NCBI RefSeq assembly: GCF_013342145.1 | Contig: NZ_JABUQZ010000001.1 | Location: 2,728,001-2,792,000 of the forward strand | Length of the DNA: 64,000 bases | Direction of reading: 5' to 3' | Source: Haloterrigena gelatinilytica | GTDB taxonomy: Archaea > Halobacteriota > Halobacteria > Halobacteriales > Natrialbaceae | In this document: piece after piece, positions 8,699 through 18,107 of the stretch | Layout of the letters: each line of letters starts with the position of its first letter | Position numbering within the stretch: position 1 is the stretch's first letter | The notes under the pieces: model-generated | Seen by the model: the letters and a program-made list of their open reading frames with translations, nothing else | Told to the model about the DNA's origin: nothing | The model's database searches: none | Program-made: the position numbers and the translations under genes

Positions 8699-8942
8699 TA
8701 CGATCTAGTAGAGAACGCCCACCCACATATAACTTCTCAATATTCTTATAATTTTTCGCCCGACCTAAACTCTCGGTCGCGGTCGGACCGACGGCCGGTA
8801 CCAGCGCGAGAACCGACGGTTCGACGCTTCCGGCGATTCCACTGATTTCGTTCGCTCGGACGACCGCCTCCGATTCCGAGTACAACGCGTCACGGACGGA
8901 TCGACCCGATCAACCGAACGCGAAAATCGTCCCGATCGGGGG

Positions 8943-10637
8943 TTACTGTTCGCCGAGCACCGAATCGAAGAACTTCCGTTCGGCCGTTCGGAGGTGCTGG
9001 TTGAACGTCGCCGGCGCGATGCCGAGTCGCTCGGAGATCTCCTCGCCGGTGCTCTCGCGGGGCCAGTCGAAGTAGCCCGCGAAGTAGGCCGTCTCGAGGG
9101 CCGCCCGCTGCTTCTCGGTGAGGTCGTCCTCGAGGACCGACGACGAGCCGGAATCGTTGCGGTCGCCGCGCTCGCGGGTCCGCTGGGCGAGGTAGGTGAC
9201 GTCGTCGCGCTGTTCCTTGATGAGTTCGATCATCTGGCGGGTGTCCCGACCCCGCGGGAGTTCGACGACGAAGCGGAACTCGCCGTCGTCGATGGTCGCC
9301 GACTGGACGCGGCCGCCGTGGGTCGCGATCGTCTCGAACAGCGAGACGGCGGCCGGCGCCACGAGTTCGAACTCGAAGGCGTCGCGCCTGACCGCGAGAA
9401 AGCGGACGTCGCCGAAGCCGTCGGTCTCGTCGACCGCCTCCTGAAACGCGTCCTGATCGACCTCGTCTGCCGAGCCGTACGCGAGCAGCGTCTCGTCCCC
9501 GTGGATCAGCTGCTCGAACGCGATCGTACACTCCTCCTCCGAGGAGAGTCGGATCAGCGGCCGGGCCAGCTCCTCGACGCGGAACTCGAGTTCGATGACG
9601 GCGTCGCTGACCAGCGCGTCCTTGCGCTCGATCGCCGTGATCGCGTGGGCGATGACGTCGCCGATCCGGGCGAGGATCGTCGTCTCCGGCCCCTCGAACG
9701 CCCGCGGCGACTCGGAGTAGACGTTCAACACGCCGTAGACCAGATCCTCGTGGACGATCGGAACCGCCGCCGAGGAACGGTAGCCGCGCTCGATCGCCTC
9801 CTCGCGCCACGGCTCGAACTCCGGATCCGATTGGATGTCGCTCATCACCTGCACCGAGCCGGTTCGAATCGCCGTTCCGGCCGGCCCCTGGCCGGTTGCG
9901 TCGTCCTCGGCGACGCTGACGTCGACGGCGTCGAGATAGCCCTCCTCGATGCCCGCCGCCGCTTTCGGAACCACGCGGTCGCTGCCGGGGTTGACGCCGC
10001 CGATCCACGCGAACCGGTAGGCGTCGGACTCGGCGAGCCGGTCGCAAACCTGCTGTTCTAAGTCGGCTCGCGTTTCGGTCGTGATCACCGCGTGAGTGAT
10101 GTCGTGGCCGATCCGGTTGAGCCGGTTGAGCGCCTCGAGTTGCTCGCGCTGGCGCCGGCGTTCGCGCTCCTGTCGGGCCCGTTCGATCGCGTGGTGGATC
10201 GTCCGCACCAGCAGCTCGCTGGTCACCTCGTCCTTGACGAGGAAGTCCTGTGCGCCCCGCTGGATCGCCTGGACGCCGACCTGCTGGTCGCGGACGCCGG
10301 TCAACACGACGATCGGCGTCGCCCCGCTCTCGTCGTGGACCGTCTCGAGCGTCTGCAGCCCCTCGCTGTCGGGCAGGTTCAGGTCCAGCAAGACGACGTC
10401 GATCGGCGACCCCTCGAGCGTCTCGAGGCCGTCCTCGAGCCGGTTCTCGCGGGTGATCTCCGGCGTCCGCCCCGCCGATTCGTCGGAGCTGACCCGCTGG
10501 GCGAGCTCCTCGGTGCCGCGGAGCATCTCCTGGATCAGACGCGCGTCGCCGGGGTTGTCCTCGATCAGCAGGATCTCCAGGGTATCGACCTCGGCGGTCG
10601 TTCCGTCAGCGTCGGCCCGCGTGTCCGTTCCGCTCAT
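8943..10637 (-). CDS. Receiver-GAF-bat/HTH_10 regulator
   Basis: 564 residues. Residues about 19-145 form a receiver domain with acidic Asp27, phosphoacceptor Asp85 (VVLLDLNLP) and a C-terminal FLVKD lysine. A GAF domain follows (about 165-335). Then comes the bacterioopsin-activator-type sensor region and a C-terminal HTH_10 ([16 protein letters not shown]..., [16 protein letters not shown]). It is a phosphorylation-responsive transcription factor. Its ATG overlaps the stop of the upstream response regulator by 4 bp, so the two are translationally coupled. Targets unknown. Confidence 0.9.
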   Translation of the reverse strand: MSGTDTRADADGTTAEVDTLEILLIEDNPGDARLIQEMLRGTEELAQRVSSDESAGRTPEITRENRLEDGLETLEGSPIDVVLLDLNLPDSEGLQTLETVHDESGATPIVVLTGVRDQQVGVQAIQRGAQDFLVKDEVTSELLVRTIHHAIERARQERERRRQREQLEALNRLNRIGHDITHAVITTETRADLEQQVCDRLAESDAYRFAWIGGVNPGSDRVVPKAAAGIEEGYLDAVDVSVAEDDATGQGPAGTAIRTGSVQVMSDIQSDPEFEPWREEAIERGYRSSAAVPIVHEDLVYGVLNVYSESPRAFEGPETTILARIGDVIAHAITAIERKDALVSDAVIELEFRVEELARPLIRLSSEEECTIAFEQLIHGDETLLAYGSADEVDQDAFQEAVDETDGFGDVRFLAVRRDAFEFELVAPAAVSLFETIATHGGRVQSATIDDGEFRFVVELPRGRDTRQMIELIKEQRDDVTYLAQRTRERGDRNDSGSSSVLEDDLTEKQRAALETAYFAGYFDWPRESTGEEISERLGIAPATFNQHLRTAERKFFDSVLGEQ

Positions 10638-11098
10638 TGGCCCTCACCCTCCGGCGGAAGCCGGACGACGGAGAACCAGAACTTCTCGAACGCCCGGACC
10701 GTCTCGATGAAGTCGTCCGGATCGACCGGCTTCGTCAGGTAGGCGTTGGCGTGGAGCTCGTAGGATCTGACGACGTCCTCCTCGGCCCGGGAGCTCGTCA
10801 GGACGATCACCGGAATCGATCGCAGTTCGGAATCCCCCTTGAGCTCCTCGAGGACGTCCTCGCCGTCCTTCCGCGGGAGGTTGAGGTCGAGCAGGATGAG
10901 ATCCGGTCGCGGCGCGTCCTCGTACTCGCCGCGCTGGTAGAGAAACTCCAGCGCTTCGTTGCCGTCCGAAACGACGTGGAGGTCGTTCTCGATGCGGCCC
11001 TGTTTGAACGCTTCTTCGGTCAGTCGGACGTCACCCGGATTGTCCTCGACTAACAGGATCTGTGCTGGCTCCGGTTTGAACTGTCTCGAATCACTCAT
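10634..11098 (-). CDS. Single-domain response regulator
   Basis: 154 residues, a Rcp1-like stand-alone receiver: acidic pair VEDNPGD, phosphoacceptor Asp71 ([13 protein letters not shown]), VIVLTSS and the TKPVD lysine. With no output domain it probably relays phosphate or binds a target protein. It is first in a two-gene operon with the receiver-bat regulator (ATGA overlap at 10634-10637). Immediately upstream is the fragment of a histidine kinase, which would have been its natural phosphodonor. Confidence 0.92.
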   Translation of the reverse strand: MSDSRQFKPEPAQILLVEDNPGDVRLTEEAFKQGRIENDLHVVSDGNEALEFLYQRGEYEDAPRPDLILLDLNLPRKDGEDVLEELKGDSELRSIPVIVLTSSRAEEDVVRSYELHANAYLTKPVDPDDFIETVRAFEKFWFSVVRLPPEGEGQ

Positions 11099-11158
11099 GG
11101 TCGGTCGTGGTTGCAGTCGCGGTGTCGGTCTCGGACGGCGCCGGCACGGTCCCGGTTC

Positions 11159-11404
11159 CGGTTCCTCGGACGCCTCGCCGCCGTGGAGTCGCTCGAATAC
11201 CTGAAAGCGGCGATCTGTATCCGCCGGATCGATCCCGATCCCCCGATCGCGAACTGAAATCGTCCACTCTTGTCCACGTTTATCCGCGAACACAGATATA
11301 CGTAGGGTCTGCCGACCGGCGTCCGCACTCGCGTCGGCACGCGGGTACCGGACCTCCTGGCGGAGCCGGTCCGAATCGCCGGCGACAGCCACAGTAGAAG
11401 CGAA
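11159..11404 (-). pseudogene. Histidine kinase HATPase remnant
   Basis: Only part of a kinase ATP-binding domain survives. A GDSDRLRQ segment normally leads into the N-box; after a damaged stretch with no NxxxNA motif comes [15 protein letters not shown] (the G1 region) and [13 protein letters not shown]. The HisKA part, the N-box and the C-terminal G2 region are missing, and the frame runs on into the response regulator's ATG. This is decay of a kinase once upstream of the two regulator genes. 11405-11613 holds no recognisable gene. Confidence 0.7.
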
Positions 11405-11613
11405 TCGGGGTCGGACGACTCGAGCGTTCGCTGGCCGAGTTCGGCGACCGCCTCCGGCCGGCGGACGCGAGACCGGAACTGGCCCGTCGGCTGGTCTGAA
11501 CACCCCATGCGAGTAGTGCAGTACAAGTCGATTGCCGGGCATAAATGTGGCGCGTACACTCACCGGTCGTGACGTGTCGTCGCGACGAACGCCCTCGAAC
11601 GTGAACCCAGCCG

Positions 11614-12636
11614 CTACTCGCGGCCGACCGCGTCGTCGCCGACGAGCCGGTAGGTCCGCCCGCGGCGCTCGCCGACGGCCTCGATCAGGTCGTAGTGGAC
11701 CATCTTCGTCAGGTAGTTGCGCAGCGTCCGCTCGGTCTTGGGGTCGTCGACCCGCCGTTCGTACTCGTCGTAGAGGTCGCCCGGATCGATCTCGCCGGCC
11801 TCGGCGATGACGTCGTACAGCACCCGCTGGTGTTCGATCAGCCCCTCGACGGTCTCGCGCCGGATCGCCGTCCGCGCGTCCGGGATCGCCGCCTCGAGGA
11901 CGTCGTCGGTCACCGACTCGAGTCCCCGTCGGCTCGCCCGACGGGCGGCCGACCGGAGGATGCCGATCCCCACGCGGGCGTCGCCCGACGCGGCGTCGGC
12001 GATCGTCCGCAGCTGGCCGTCGCTCACGGCGCCGGGCTCGAGGGCCTTCTCCGCCCGTTCGGCCAGGATCGCGGCCAGTTCGTCCGTCCCGTAGCGGTCG
12101 AACCGGACGCGGGTCCCCGCCCGCAGCCGCGAGCGGACCCGGTCGTCGAAGCTCGCGAACAGCTCCTCCTCGCGGTTGGCGATCAACACCAGCGAGACGT
12201 GCCCCAGCCGGTGGAGGTCGTAGAGCGCGGCCGTCTCCTCGAGCTGGTCGACCTCGTCTAAAATAACCACCACGGGCCGGGCGTCCGTCTCACGCAACCG
12301 ATCGAACAGTTCGTCCTTCGGTGTCGAGCGGTGGATGTCGACGGTTCGGCCGACCGCCTCGAGGACGCCGTAGAGCACTCGAAACCGGGTGTACTCCTGC
12401 CAACAGTTGACGTAGGCGACGTCGATCGACGGCTCCTGCTCGCGCAACTGGCCCAGGGCGTACCTGGCGATACAGGTCTTCCCGACGCCGGTGGGACCGA
12501 ACAGGAACGCGGGGTCGGCCCGCCGATCGGACAGCAGCGGCTCCAGGGACTCCGAGAGGAGGTTCACCTCGTCGTGGCGGTGGACCACCTCGCTGGGGAC
12601 GAAATCCTCGCGCAGGACGCGACCGTCGACGATCAC
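11614..12636 (-). CDS. orc: Short Orc1/Cdc6-family AAA+ ATPase
   Basis: 340 residues from a GTG start, shorter than the usual ~400-residue haloarchaeal Orc1. Walker A GPTGVGKT is at 47-54 and Walker [12 protein letters not shown] at about 121-131, with sensor segments ([10 protein letters not shown]) and a C-terminal winged helix (residues about 260-335). Such proteins recognise replication origins; several paralogues per genome exist and not all mark active origins. Upstream lies a 1.3-kb region without genes, but no canonical ORB repeats were recognised there. Confidence 0.85.
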   Translation of the reverse strand: MIVDGRVLREDFVPSEVVHRHDEVNLLSESLEPLLSDRRADPAFLFGPTGVGKTCIARYALGQLREQEPSIDVAYVNCWQEYTRFRVLYGVLEAVGRTVDIHRSTPKDELFDRLRETDARPVVVILDEVDQLEETAALYDLHRLGHVSLVLIANREEELFASFDDRVRSRLRAGTRVRFDRYGTDELAAILAERAEKALEPGAVSDGQLRTIADAASGDARVGIGILRSAARRASRRGLESVTDDVLEAAIPDARTAIRRETVEGLIEHQRVLYDVIAEAGEIDPGDLYDEYERRVDDPKTERTLRNYLTKMVHYDLIEAVGERRGRTYRLVGDDAVGRE

Positions 12637-13926
12637 ACCGACCCGGTTACACGTCGGCTGTTGTAAACGGTACCGTCCCGATTCCGAAACTTCCGAAACG
12701 ATCTCGGATTCTGTATCGCCGCATGTGATTTATCGTGGCTGTTTTAGCTCGTTACGGGCCGATAACTACTGACTCGAGCGGCGCTGATTCGGGGAGTCCA
12801 TCGGACGGTACGGTCGCTCGCGGGTGCGAACGCGGTCGTTCGACGGACGCGAGTCCCGCCGACCGACGGACGTGAACCCGTCCGTCCGATAGCAGTGCCC
12901 ATCGACCGGCCGATCCGAGCGAGAAGCGGTCGGTCCAACGCGCTCGAAGTCGGCCGCCGACCGAGCCAGCGAACGTCGCCGATCCGTCCATCACTCGAGA
13001 CGGCTACCGGCAGTTCGGCGACCGACTCGATCGCGCGGTGATCGATACGCGACCGGTCGCCGATCCGCGGTCGCCGGACCGATCGTCTGGCACCGAACCG
13101 TGAACCGGTGGATCACGGCCGACAGCGCTCGGTTCGGGAACCGCCGGCGAGCGCCGGTCGATTCGACCCTCGAACCCCTGATCTCGAGGCGGTAGAACGG
13201 TACTCGAGAGTAGAACACCCGATATCGCGTCTCGCGCACTCGTCGGACCGAAGCGATGGGGCTGCCGGGCAGCCAGTTCCGTCGGAACGCCCATAGCGTC
13301 ATAATTATAACCCGATCTCGCTTCTCCAGTCGATCGGTCGATCGGTGACCGCCCAGGAACTGGTCGACAGCGTGGCTCGGACGATCGGTCGCGTCCGCTT
13401 GCACAGTCGGCGACGCTGTCTGCCCGTCGGCGAGCGGTATGGACCTGATTCCCGCGTTCCACGTTCGATACCGCATCCTGCATCGATTCCAACCGGTACA
13501 CCGGTGAAATCGCCCCCGTATGGTCGGGAGACGAGAACCGCGAGCTGCCGTGGCGAGGGAATCGACTCGAGAACCCGTTCGCAGTCCGTTCTTTCCGAGT
13601 CTGCGGTGAGTCGCCGCGAGTGAATCCACAGCCTACCAGCACCCGATAAATCACATAGTACGATATAGAATATCGCTTCCGACGGTACCGATCAGCGACT
13701 CGTGGCCGAACTACTGCCGGCGGTTTCAGCAGCCTCGGTTCGGTCACTCGAGACGAAACCCGGTCGGCCCCGCCGCGAACGGGGACCAACGCCGCTCCGT
13801 GGCCGGATCCAACGAACAATTAGCGGTCCGCGGCCGCGAGGAACGACGGATTTCGATCGGCGTCACGGCCGATTGCGGAGCGATACGCCGTCCATAATAA
13901 TACCGCCCGTCGGTGGTTGTGGGGGT
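12637..13926. other. 1.3-kb region without convincing genes, upstream of orc
   Basis: Open frames here give arginine/serine-rich, low-complexity translations and I support none. The region has a tandem 9-bp repeat (12682-12699) and a TGTAAAC/GTTACA pair (12646-12668) just upstream of orc. A 13-bp inverted pair is at 12723-12735 (ATGTGATTTATCG) and 13644-13656 (its exact complement). AT-rich spots are at 13297-13312 and 13655-13676, and a TATA-like CATAATAATA near 13891-13900 probably serves the GNAT gene. It could be an origin relic, a decayed element or a regulatory spacer. Confidence 0.5.
12682..12699. repeat. Tandem 9-bp repeat upstream of orc
   Basis: TTCCGAAAC occurs twice head to tail with no spacer, about 46-63 bp upstream of the orc GTG. 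The GAAAC ending resembles part of origin-recognition boxes but lacks their dyad and G-string, so a regulatory site is the more cautious reading. Confidence 0.4.
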
Positions 13927-14781
13927 ATGAGCGCCCAGCCGCGGATGTCGCCCGAGGATCTCGACGACGAACTGGAACGGACGGTCTACGAGTACGTCGA
14001 ACGAAACGGGGCCGTCGAACCGGCCGAACTGGCGCGCGCGATCCGCATCGAATCGGGAACGACCCACTCGAAACCGGCCCGATCCGGCACCTACACCGAA
14101 TCGGTCTGTCCGCCCGCCGAGGACCTCGAGTCCTGCATCGAGAGACTCACGGACCGAGGATACCTGACCGAATCCGACGGCAAGGTCCGCCTCGCGCTCG
14201 GCGGAACGGCGACCGAACTGGTCCTCGAGGACGCCACCGTCACGGTTCGACCGGCGCGGGAGGAAGACCGCGAGGGGATCGTCGAGACGATGCGCGAGGT
14301 CGCCGACGAGGGCCCCTACATCGTCGCCGAGAACGTCGCGACGCGACTCGAGCGCGACTCGGCGCTCGTGCGGGCCAACGAGGAGCGCTCGCGGGTCTGT
14401 TTCGTCGCGAGTCTCGAGTCGGCGGCCGACGAGGCGACCGACGAATCGGACGACGACGCCGCGGAGCCCGAATCAGACGTCGTCGGCTGGCTCCACGTCG
14501 ACGCCCACGAATTGCCGTCGCTTTCCCACACCGCCGAACTCACCCTCGGCGTCGCGCCCGAGTTCCGCCGCAAGGGGATCGGCTCGAGCCTCCTCGAGTA
14601 CGGTCTCGAGTGGGCCGACGACGCCGGGTACCGGAAGTGCTACCAGAACCTGCCGGCGACCAACGAGACCGCCATCGAGTTCCTCGAGGAGAACGGCTGG
14701 CAGCGCGAGGGCGTCCACGAGGAGCAGTACCGCATCGACGACGAGTACGTCGACGAAGTGATGCTGGCGGCGTGGCCGTAG
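13927..14781 (+). CDS. Winged helix-GNAT acetyltransferase fusion
   Basis: 284 residues. The N-terminal ~90 residues look like a small winged helix (LERTVYEYVERNGAVEPAELARAI... LTDRGYLTESDGKVRL). The C-terminal ~190 form a GNAT domain starting TVTVRPAREEDREGI, with acetyl-CoA loop LGVAPEFRRKGIGSSLLEYGL and ATNETAIEFLEENGW. It contains an acidic insert (about residues 160-180). The start at 13927 sits about 27-30 bp behind a CATAATAATA box. It may be a one-protein sensor/acetyltransferase; substrate unknown. Confidence 0.85.
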   Translation: MSAQPRMSPEDLDDELERTVYEYVERNGAVEPAELARAIRIESGTTHSKPARSGTYTESVCPPAEDLESCIERLTDRGYLTESDGKVRLALGGTATELVLEDATVTVRPAREEDREGIVETMREVADEGPYIVAENVATRLERDSALVRANEERSRVCFVASLESAADEATDESDDDAAEPESDVVGWLHVDAHELPSLSHTAELTLGVAPEFRRKGIGSSLLEYGLEWADDAGYRKCYQNLPATNETAIEFLEENGWQREGVHEEQYRIDDEYVDEVMLAAWP

Positions 14782-14832
14782 GCGGCGCCGCGCGACCGTA
14801 GTTTCTTGCCGACCGCGTTCCATACTCGCGGT

Positions 14833-15219
14833 ATGGACGAGATCTCACTCGGTGTGCCGAAACCGGTCCTCGAACGACTACCCGAAGACGACGAGACCGC
14901 CGCGGCGGACATGCAGGAGGCCGTCGCCGGCTGGGAACAACGGTTGAATCGAGCGATCGAAGAGGCCGACGACGACCGCGAGGCGGCCGGTCGCGTCCTC
15001 GAGGCGATCGAGCGCTTCGAGGAGCGCCGTAGCACCTACGACGACCTCGTGCCGGAGCTGCGCGCGTGGGGGCAGTCGCCGATCTACGCGATCGCGTGGC
15101 GGACGCTGTACGCCGACGTCATCGCCCAGCTCTACGACCACGACGACCTCGCCGACCACCTCGAGCGCGAGCGCAACGCCCGGCTGGTCGAGGACGGCAT
15201 TCGACTCCAGGATCTGTAG
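14833..15219 (+). CDS. Conserved hypothetical protein, helical and acidic
   Basis: 128 residues from the ATG at 14833. It is predicted all-helical with heptad-like stretches (WEQRLNRAIEEADDDREAAGRVLEAIERFEERR) and ends LERERNARLVEDGIRLQDL. No domain is recognised. Codon use and acidity match neighbouring real genes. It follows the GNAT gene by 51 bp on the same strand and may be co-transcribed. Confidence 0.75.
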   Translation: MDEISLGVPKPVLERLPEDDETAAADMQEAVAGWEQRLNRAIEEADDDREAAGRVLEAIERFEERRSTYDDLVPELRAWGQSPIYAIAWRTLYADVIAQLYDHDDLADHLERERNARLVEDGIRLQDL

Positions 15220-15379
15220 CGGGCGCCGGCAGCCGCCGGCGATCGGCTCCTTCGAGGCGCTCGTTCCGGAGTGCTATATATTCCTCCGGGAGCGGAATTC
15301 ACGGTCGTCGACGGATACCGTCGCCGGATCGCCGGGAGCCACAACGATTTTGCGCTCGCCCGAGACTAGTGGACTATCC

Positions 15380-15898
15380 GTGGCCTCGACCGACGACCGC
15401 GACGCCGCCGACGCGATCGATCTGACGACGCGCGTGCGCCGTCGCGTTCTCCCGACGCTTCACCGCATCAAGGAACCGTTCGGCGGGTTCGCCCAGTGTC
15501 TCCAACACCCCGACGAGTACGTCGGAACGATCCCGTACGGTCTCGAGACGTTCCGGGCGGACCTCGAGGCGATGGCGTTCGAACCGGAACCGATCGCCTC
15601 CCTGAAGATCCACCGCGACGGCCGGCTGTCGGCCGGTAGCTGGGCCCGGCGGCGATCGCCGCTGGCGACGTGGCAACTCCACGTCGCGCTGTTTCAGGAC
15701 GGCGCCGACGCCGTCGACGTGTTCGCCCACCGCGAGTACTCGTGGCTGCGCCACCCGTACAGACACTACACCTGCGAGGGGTGGGATACCGAGGGCGGCG
15801 TCGAGCGGGTGCGATCGCTGCTCGCGGACCACGACGTGACGTTCCGGATCGATCGCCGACGAGCCGGCACCACCGACTCCGTCGCGGCCGACGATTGA
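15380..15898 (+). CDS. Conserved hypothetical haloarchaeal protein
   Basis: 172 residues from the GTG at 15380; a TTG at 15350 in the same frame is possible. The body is rich in Trp, His and Tyr (GSWARRRSPLATWQLHVALF, REYSWLRHPYRHYTCEGWDTEGGV), suggesting a folded single domain. No transmembrane segment or known motif. A TATATA at 15276-15281 lies about 100 bp upstream. Function not recognised. Confidence 0.7.
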   Translation: MASTDDRDAADAIDLTTRVRRRVLPTLHRIKEPFGGFAQCLQHPDEYVGTIPYGLETFRADLEAMAFEPEPIASLKIHRDGRLSAGSWARRRSPLATWQLHVALFQDGADAVDVFAHREYSWLRHPYRHYTCEGWDTEGGVERVRSLLADHDVTFRIDRRRAGTTDSVAADD

Positions 15899-15984
15899 CG
15901 ACGAGTCGCGAGCGAAGACTCGTTGCTCGAGCGGCGTTGGCACTTTCACAACGGCTTTGACCGGCGGCGGTGGAGCGTCGAGCG

Positions 15985-17100
15985 ATGGCGAAGACGAACG
16001 TCGTCGCCGCGTTCACCGACCTCTACCGACCGACGGTCAACGGCGTCACCTACACGGTCGCGCTGTGGCGCGAGCGATGGGGCCGCCGTCGGGGATCGAT
16101 GGCGATCGTCTTCCCCGAGATGGCCGGGTACGAACCCGGCGACGGGGAGTACGCGCTCCCGAGCGTCGGCGCGCCGCTGTACCCGCGCTACCGCCTCGGA
16201 GTGCCGGTGGCTCCCGACGGACTCGACACGCCCGACATCGTCCACGTCCACACGCCGTTCACGGTCGGGTTCGCGGGCGTCCGGTTCGCCCGCGAGCGCG
16301 ACGTCCCCGTCGTCGCCACCTACCACACGCTCCTCGAGGACCGCGTGAGCCAGCACGTCTCCGACGGGGCGGTCGAGCCGCTCAAGCGCGTTTGCCGCGC
16401 CTACGAGCGGGCGTTCTTCGAGCGCGTCGATCACGTGACCGTGCCGACGGCGTTCGCCCGGTGGCACCTGCTCGAGCGCGTCGGTGCGGACGTCGACGCG
16501 ACGATCGTCTCGAACGGTATCGACGTCGACTTCTTCCGGCCGGTCGAGGCGACGCCCCTTCGAGAGCGCTACGGCCTCTCGGGCGAGGGACCGCTGCTGG
16601 GCTACACGGGCCGGCACGGTCCCGAAAAGAACCTCGAGGAGGCGATCGACGCCGTCGACGGCACCGACTGGACGCTCGTCATCGCCGGCGACGGACCCGC
16701 CCGCGACGACCTCGAGGCTCGCGCCGCGGCGACCGACGCCGACGTCCGGTTTTTGGGCTTCCTCGAGCGCGAAGAGCTGCCGGCGTTCTACTCGGCGCTC
16801 GACGCGTTCGTCTTCCCGAGTCCGGTCGAGACGCAGGGGCTGGTCGCGCTCGAGGCGACCGCCTGCGGGACGCCGGTCGTCGCCGCCGACGCCGGGGCGT
16901 TAGCGGACGGCGTCATCGAGGGCGAGATCGGCTACCGGTACGCGCCCGGCGACCGCGAGGCGTTTCGGTGGGCGATCCGTCGGACGCTGGCCGAACGCGA
17001 GCGGCTCTCGGACCTCTGTCGGCGCCGTCGAGACATGCTCGCGGTCGATCACTCGCTCGACCAGTTGGCGGGGCTGTACGACGCGATTCGCGACGATTAA
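15985..17100 (+). CDS. Family 4 glycosyltransferase
   Basis: 371 residues with two Rossmann halves of the GT-B fold. The N-terminal half starts with FTDLYRPTVNGVTYTV, typical of glucosyl-diacylglycerol/mannosyl transferases of this family. The C-terminal half has GYTGRHGPEKNLEEAIDAV and the EX7E nucleotide-sugar motif (VETQGLVALEATACGTPVV). It transfers a sugar from a nucleotide donor, retaining configuration; a glycolipid or cell-surface product is likely. The start at 15985 gives the family N-terminus. Confidence 0.9.
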   Translation: MAKTNVVAAFTDLYRPTVNGVTYTVALWRERWGRRRGSMAIVFPEMAGYEPGDGEYALPSVGAPLYPRYRLGVPVAPDGLDTPDIVHVHTPFTVGFAGVRFARERDVPVVATYHTLLEDRVSQHVSDGAVEPLKRVCRAYERAFFERVDHVTVPTAFARWHLLERVGADVDATIVSNGIDVDFFRPVEATPLRERYGLSGEGPLLGYTGRHGPEKNLEEAIDAVDGTDWTLVIAGDGPARDDLEARAAATDADVRFLGFLEREELPAFYSALDAFVFPSPVETQGLVALEATACGTPVVAADAGALADGVIEGEIGYRYAPGDREAFRWAIRRTLAERERLSDLCRRRRDMLAVDHSLDQLAGLYDAIRDD

Positions 17101-17183
17101 CGGAATCGCGTCGGCCGGGCCGCCGCAGGCGGCGTGTGAATACAGACCAAGGCTTCAAATCCGCGCGGTCGATAGGAAACGGT

Positions 17184-17534
17184 ATGGAGTTTGCAGTTTC
17201 GCGGGTCGGGACGACCCGCGTCACCCTCCACGGGGGAAGCGACACGACCGCCTGCGACGACGCGACCGAACAACTGGCCGAGAGCCTCGAGCGCCTCGCG
17301 GCCGAGGGAACCATCGCCGACTGGGAGATCGCCGACGCCGAGGTGTACGAGCATCCGACCGCGCCCTTCGATCCGTACACGATCGTCCTCGAGTTCTCCG
17401 TGACCGTCGTCGTCGACGCCGAGGACGCCGACGCGGCGACGGAGCGCGGCGCCGGCGCGATCGACGACGCGCTCGAAACCGCCGATTTCGGCGCCGTCAG
17501 CTACACGTCTTCGGCGGCGGCCTCGGCCGCCTGA
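17184..17534 (+). CDS. Conserved hypothetical small acidic protein
   Basis: 116 residues from the ATG at 17184. It appears alpha/beta with a long strand (YTIVLEFSVTVVVDAED) and an alanine-rich C-terminus. No catalytic motif is visible. It lies between the glycosyltransferase and the MoaD-like gene on the same strand; gaps of 83 and 67 bp leave an operon open. Confidence 0.65.
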   Translation: MEFAVSRVGTTRVTLHGGSDTTACDDATEQLAESLERLAAEGTIADWEIADAEVYEHPTAPFDPYTIVLEFSVTVVVDAEDADAATERGAGAIDDALETADFGAVSYTSSAAASAA

Positions 17535-17601
17535 TCGATCCGCGAGCCGGTCGGCGACGGGAGCCACCCGAACTTATGCGATTCCGCGACCATCCATAGA
17601 T

Positions 17602-17892
17602 ATGGAGCTCGAATTGCGGTTTTTCGCGACCTTTCGAGAGGCCGTCGGCGAGAAGGAACGGGCCGAAACGTTCGACGACGACGCCGCGGTCGGCGACGTG
17701 CTGGCCGCCCTCGAGGCCGAGTACGCGGGTCTCGAGGGGCAGTTGCTCGAGGAAGGCGAGTCGGGACGGGCGATCAGGCCGCAGTTGAGCGTGCTGAAAA
17801 ACGGCCGCGACGTGACCCACATGGCCGGCCCGGAGACGCCCCTCGAGGACGGCGATAGACTCTCGGTGTTCCCGCCGGTCGCGGGCGGGTAG
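17602..17892 (+). CDS. Ubiquitin-like small archaeal modifier / MoaD family (SAMP1-like)
   Basis: 96 residues with the MoaD beta-grasp pattern (LELRFFATFREAVGEKERAETF... LSVLKNGRDV... GDRLSVFPPVAGG). The terminal Gly-Gly is what gets adenylated, then used either as thiocarboxylate sulfur carrier for molybdopterin or joined to protein lysines (sampylation) in haloarchaea. Length fits SAMP1-like proteins. A molybdopterin role would suit the formate and aldehyde oxidoreductases further along. Confidence 0.88.
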   Translation: MELELRFFATFREAVGEKERAETFDDDAAVGDVLAALEAEYAGLEGQLLEEGESGRAIRPQLSVLKNGRDVTHMAGPETPLEDGDRLSVFPPVAGG

Positions 17893-18107
17893 CGGTATCG
17901 CGTCCGTCAGTACCGTTCGCCGACTCCTGGCGACGCTGGTCGTCAGTCACCCCCGAATCGGTTTCCGGGGTTCTATCGAGTCGGTCCGGGATCGCACACG
18001 CTGTCTACCTGTTAGATCGGCTGTAATACGTAATTCCGACACTTGCAGTCTCACGCGACTCTTCTTTCGGCGGTGGTAGCGGAGACGCCACTCGAGTCTT
18101 CAAACAC

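Noticed and set aside
13004..13819. A 271-codon minus-strand frame in the gene-free region
   Set aside because: The product is rich in Arg, Ser and Pro, lacks hydrophobic core patterning and the acidic bias of halophilic proteins.
12637..13926. Replication origin with ORB repeats
   Set aside because: No dyad with the G-string of haloarchaeal ORBs was found; only short GAAAC-containing repeats, so no origin is called.
17145..17175. tRNA-like T-loop word (ttcaaatcc)
   Set aside because: No cloverleaf partner arms or acceptor stem can be built around it.
17946..17970. Stem-loop CCCCGAA...TTTCCGGGG after the MoaD-like gene as a terminator
   Set aside because: The stem is imperfect and there is no following T-run, so a terminator cannot be supported.
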